Origin: SMTZ1-83 sp048884925
GTDB taxonomy: Archaea; Asgardarchaeota; Thorarchaeia; Thorarchaeales; Thorarchaeaceae
DNA: 7,678 nucleotides
Direction: 5' to 3'
Assembly (NCBI GenBank): GCA_048884925.1
Contig: JBHLQK010000154.1
Coordinates: forward strand, 1 to 7,678
The notes beneath the pieces are model-generated. The model was not told the origin of the DNA. It ran no database searches and saw only the letters and a program-made list of their open reading frames with translations. Shown here piece after piece: positions 5,232 through 7,678 of the stretch. The stretch's first letter is position 1; each line of letters opens with the position of its first letter. A program made the translations under genes and the position numbers.

Positions 5232-6134
5232 CTATGCTTTGTGGCCTTGAAGACCAGTCACATGGAGGTGCCTCCATTTGACTTCATCGCCCAGCTTGCT
5301 TAGTACCTCATAAAGACGTTCTGATGTAACACCAAGTTTGTCACTAATTTCCACTAATGGTTTTGCTCCATTGCATAGAGGCATTGCACGTTTGAGAAGT
5401 TGGTAGTCCTTCTGTGGAAGACCAATGAGGTCAAGAAAGGCATCAAATCTGGCATCTTCCGCTTTCAGCTCTGGAGCCATCACTGATATCTCCAAGACAC
5501 CCCAGATTGCCAAATATTCGATAACCTCTTGGATATCGTACTCTTCAATTCCTAGTGATTCACGAATTTCGTATATGGAATCAACTCCATTTACCGCGTC
5601 CAAGATTCGATTGCCGCTGCCGCCGAAGTCTCGATGAAACTGGTCAAGAAGACCCTGAGAATCAGTGGCGAAATCGTAGGCATCCCTTTTGAGAGATGGC
5701 ACTACAAAGGAACTGAAACTGGATGTTATTGTCAGGACGCCATCATAATAGCTAATTGCTCTCTCGACATCTTCCCTAAAATCCATGTATGCATCTTCGA
5801 TTGCCAAGTCGGAATTCACATCTGGATATTTGATGGTGAATTTGCGACTCAGGTCTCCAAGGACCGCTCTGAGAATATTCTTGGGAGCGATGGTATCCGT
5901 AAGGAAGATGCAGAGGATTTCCGAATCTGCTTGCTCATAAAGGAGCTCAGAACCTTCGAATGATAAGCTCTGAACCGACCTCTCTCCAAACTCGGAGGCA
6001 AATGAAGTGATTGCCGTCAGGAATCCAGAAAGAAGCTCATCCAGTTTCCTGGATCCATCAGGCGAGTAATGGAAAATAGGGACTCCCCCAGATGTGAGCA
6101 CCATGAATTCGTGAATTCCCAGCCTTCCTGACAA
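5232..6134 (-). CDS. Longin-like / double winged-helix protein, single-longin paralogue
   Basis: A 300-residue soluble protein, probably the first gene of the three-gene operon. Residues 1-130 match the first domain of the next gene closely: GGVPIFHYS against GGIPLFHYH, KLDELLSGFLTAITSFA against KLDELVSAFLSAFGAMA, and ILRAVLGDLSRKF against YRVILQDLASKF. After a linker containing FVVPS come two winged-helix-like units, about 175-220 and 240-288, again matching the paralogue (DAFLDLIGLPQKDYQLLK; LGDEVKW against LGSQVKW). Compared with the paralogue it lacks the central unit of about 130 residues. The start is a TTG at 6134 with GGAGAG about nine bases upstream; the ATG at 6104 would cut into the first strand of the domain, so TTG is preferred. 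It is separated from the next gene by 75 bases. No enzyme motif is seen; a sensor or adaptor role is inferred. Confidence 0.85.
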   Translation of the reverse strand: MSGRLGIHEFMVLTSGGVPIFHYSPDGSRKLDELLSGFLTAITSFASEFGERSVQSLSFEGSELLYEQADSEILCIFLTDTIAPKNILRAVLGDLSRKFTIKYPDVNSDLAIEDAYMDFREDVERAISYYDGVLTITSSFSSFVVPSLKRDAYDFATDSQGLLDQFHRDFGGSGNRILDAVNGVDSIYEIRESLGIEEYDIQEVIEYLAIWGVLEISVMAPELKAEDARFDAFLDLIGLPQKDYQLLKRAMPLCNGAKPLVEISDKLGVTSERLYEVLSKLGDEVKWRHLHVTGLQGHKA

Positions 6135-6230
6135 TAAGAATATCTCTCCTTAATTGAGTGGCTTCTATGCACTGTTCACTTTAAGCTATCGCCTATATTC
6201 ATTTTCAATATCATTTCCTCCTAAGAAATC

Positions 6231-6253
6231 CGAAAGGTCCATATTCATATCTT
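6231..6253 (+). promoter_or_regulatory. Candidate BRE/TATA promoter of the transporter
   Basis: CGAAAG (6231-6236) resembles a BRE and is followed by AT-rich CATATTCATATCTT (6240-6253). The TATA-like core is centred about 26 bases before the GTG at 6275, the usual distance from TATA to transcription start, so the message would be leaderless. The poor Shine-Dalgarno agrees with this. Confidence 0.4.
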
Positions 6254-6274
6254 AAGGGCCATTTAGCAAGGTTG

Positions 6275-7678
6275 GTGGAAACCACGCTAGAATACAGGAA
6301 TTTTCCTGGCAAGACAACTGGCTTTTTCCTTCTCTATTCGCCATTCTTAGCTTACTGTATCTTCGTAATTAGCAAGTTATTAGATGATGACTATTTCACA
6401 AATCCTGGAATCGAGCATTTGCTTCTGCTGGGAATGGGAATGGGAATGGCAGCTCTGCTCATTATTCCCATAGGTCTTATCTTAGACAGAACTCGCAGGG
6501 GCAGACCATTGCTGATTGTTTCTACGCTAGCACCGTCGCTAATGGGCGTTTTGCTCTCTCTGCAAGGCTATCCAATAGCTCAATCACCAACACTGGAAAC
6601 TGCATTTGTTCTTGCTTTGTTTAGTGGACTTGCAAGTGCGCTAGTGAGTTGGGGAGTAGCGCTAAATCAGACGGTTGTCGTCAAGTTTAGGGGGCGGATT
6701 GTAGCTGCGTTTCTATCAACGAGTCTGCTGCTTTTCATTGGATTCAGGCTCTTTGAGAATTTTCTGGAGTCGTTTGGCCTACCTCTAATTGAATTCATAG
6801 TTATTGTGTCGGTTTTTGTGAGCCTTATGCTTAAGCCATGGAAGATGTCGCTCCACCCTCTTGCTGTTCAAGCAAATGCATTGAGATACTTCATACCAAT
6901 GGTTCTTCTACTGGCATCCCACATTACCTGGTATTTCTCCACCAAAATGGCCATCAGAAGTCTATTCGAACTTGTTGGCTATCCCTACGAGTCACTTGTA
7001 CAAGAAGCGGCTGCTGAAATAGGTGGTCTACCATTCTTCGATGTTTTACAGCTCTTGTTTGTTGTAGCTGGAATCATCATTGCCGGAACAATTGCTGATT
7101 TGCGAGGAAGAAAGACTGCTTTCAGTACAGCAGTTCTTACATTCGGTCTATTAGCGATATTTGGTCAGACCTTCTATTATGTTGCCTTTCCCGGCACTCC
7201 TGCGGCTACTGTGGAAGTAATCGCTCTTCCCTTGCTTGGCTGGGAGCGTTTCGTGGAAGGATATATTCTGGGATTATGCCTTCTACTAGTCTGGACTGAA
7301 CTTGGATCGCCTAATAGAAAGGGTCTCCGTCTTTCTTTCGTTATCTGGTTCTATATAGGATACATGGCTCTATTTTGGGCAGCAGACTTGGGAGTTCCTT
7401 TCGGTAATCCACCCGACTGGGTTGGAGAAATTGGAGGTCCGTTTGCCATATTCTTCTCACTACTGGCATTATGGCAGAATGCCCATCTCCCTGAGATTCT
7501 CGGACGAGAGATTGAGATGGAAGCCTTTGCGCTTGACTTCGACCAGAAGATGGTTGATAAAACAGTTTCAGCATTCTTGCAGGATGAGGATTTTGAATCA
7601 ATCAAGACTCAAATGGCTGTGATTGATGCAACAGAGGAACTGAGTGATAAGGAGTTCAACGAGTTCCTTGGCGATGAC
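6275..7678 (+). CDS. Major Facilitator Superfamily transporter (3' end outside window)
   Basis: The frame is open from 6185 to the window end and is used from a GTG at 6275 (or TTG at 6272; no earlier ATG exists), giving 468 codons without a stop. About twelve hydrophobic segments can be counted: roughly residues 17-36, 48-71, 78-97, 110-130, 142-165, 169-187, 205-222, 255-275, 282-305, 315-341, 351-371 and 384-402. The MFS loop motif G-X3-D-R/L-X-X-R/G-R occurs twice at the expected places: GLILDRTRRGRP after span 2 and GTIADLRGRKTAF after span 8. FRGRIVAAF precedes span 5. After span 12 comes an acidic soluble tail of at least 60 residues (EILGREIEMEAFALDF onward) that continues past the edge. 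The substrate is not readable. It is divergent from the longin/ATPase operon and may be independent of it. Confidence 0.8.
   Translation, partial: METTLEYRNFPGKTTGFFLLYSPFLAYCIFVISKLLDDDYFTNPGIEHLLLLGMGMGMAALLIIPIGLILDRTRRGRPLLIVSTLAPSLMGVLLSLQGYPIAQSPTLETAFVLALFSGLASALVSWGVALNQTVVVKFRGRIVAAFLSTSLLLFIGFRLFENFLESFGLPLIEFIVIVSVFVSLMLKPWKMSLHPLAVQANALRYFIPMVLLLASHITWYFSTKMAIRSLFELVGYPYESLVQEAAAEIGGLPFFDVLQLLFVVAGIIIAGTIADLRGRKTAFSTAVLTFGLLAIFGQTFYYVAFPGTPAATVEVIALPLLGWERFVEGYILGLCLLLVWTELGSPNRKGLRLSFVIWFYIGYMALFWAADLGVPFGNPPDWVGEIGGPFAIFFSLLALWQNAHLPEILGREIEMEAFALDFDQKMVDKTVSAFLQDEDFESIKTQMAVIDATEELSDKEFNEFLGDD

Noticed and set aside
5740..6134. Roadblock/MglB-type domain instead of longin
   Set aside because: Roadblock domains begin with a helix before the first strand pair. 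Both paralogues begin with a strand pair followed by a long helix and end with two helices, which is the longin order. The two folds are related, so this rests on pattern only.
6430..6447. Three tandem GGGAAT units
   Set aside because: They encode Gly-Met repeats inside the second membrane span and keep the frame; too short to be more than a coding coincidence or a minor slippage product.
7341..7622. Frames in other readings at the right end
   Set aside because: They lie within the transporter frame, whose repeated MFS motifs and twelve spans leave no doubt about the coding frame.

Overview
The window looks like a piece of an archaeal chromosome, most likely from an Asgard archaeon (Thorarchaeota-like is my guess). 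The visible reasons are a tungsten-type aldehyde:ferredoxin oxidoreductase, archaeal TATA-like promoters with short or absent leaders, Shine-Dalgarno sites of the GGAGG/GGTGAT type, moderate GC content, and above all two proteins with a longin-type N-terminal domain. Expanded longin families are a known Asgard trait. The lineage is inferred from gene content only.

Left part (1-2386): a membrane-anchored protein runs off the left edge on the minus strand. Divergent from it is a plus-strand unit made of a 50-residue small protein (378-530) and an aldehyde:ferredoxin oxidoreductase (572-2386). An inverted repeat lies just ahead of the small gene.

Middle (2383-3098): a minus-strand GNAT-like acetyltransferase meets the oxidoreductase tail to tail, with the two stop codons overlapping. 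Divergent from the GNAT gene is a 43-residue single-span membrane protein too short for most gene finders.

Core of interest (3109-6134, all minus): a compact, probably co-transcribed set of three genes. In transcription order these are a 300-residue protein with one longin-like domain plus two winged-helix-like domains; a 427-residue paralogue with a second longin-like domain inserted in the middle; and a 253-residue MinD/ParA-type ATPase, whose Shine-Dalgarno overlaps the end of the gene before it. I infer that an ATP-driven switch works with paired longin/winged-helix adaptors, either in gene regulation or in membrane or positional organisation. The sequence does not settle which. I know of no characterised system with this exact composition.

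Right part (6275-7678): divergent from that operon is a 12-span transporter of the Major Facilitator Superfamily, truncated by the window end, with a soluble acidic C-terminal tail and a promoter placement that suggests a leaderless transcript. No RNA genes, insertion sequences or CRISPR arrays were seen. No stretch over 300 bases lacks a gene; the longest intergenic gaps are 207-377 and 6135-6274.
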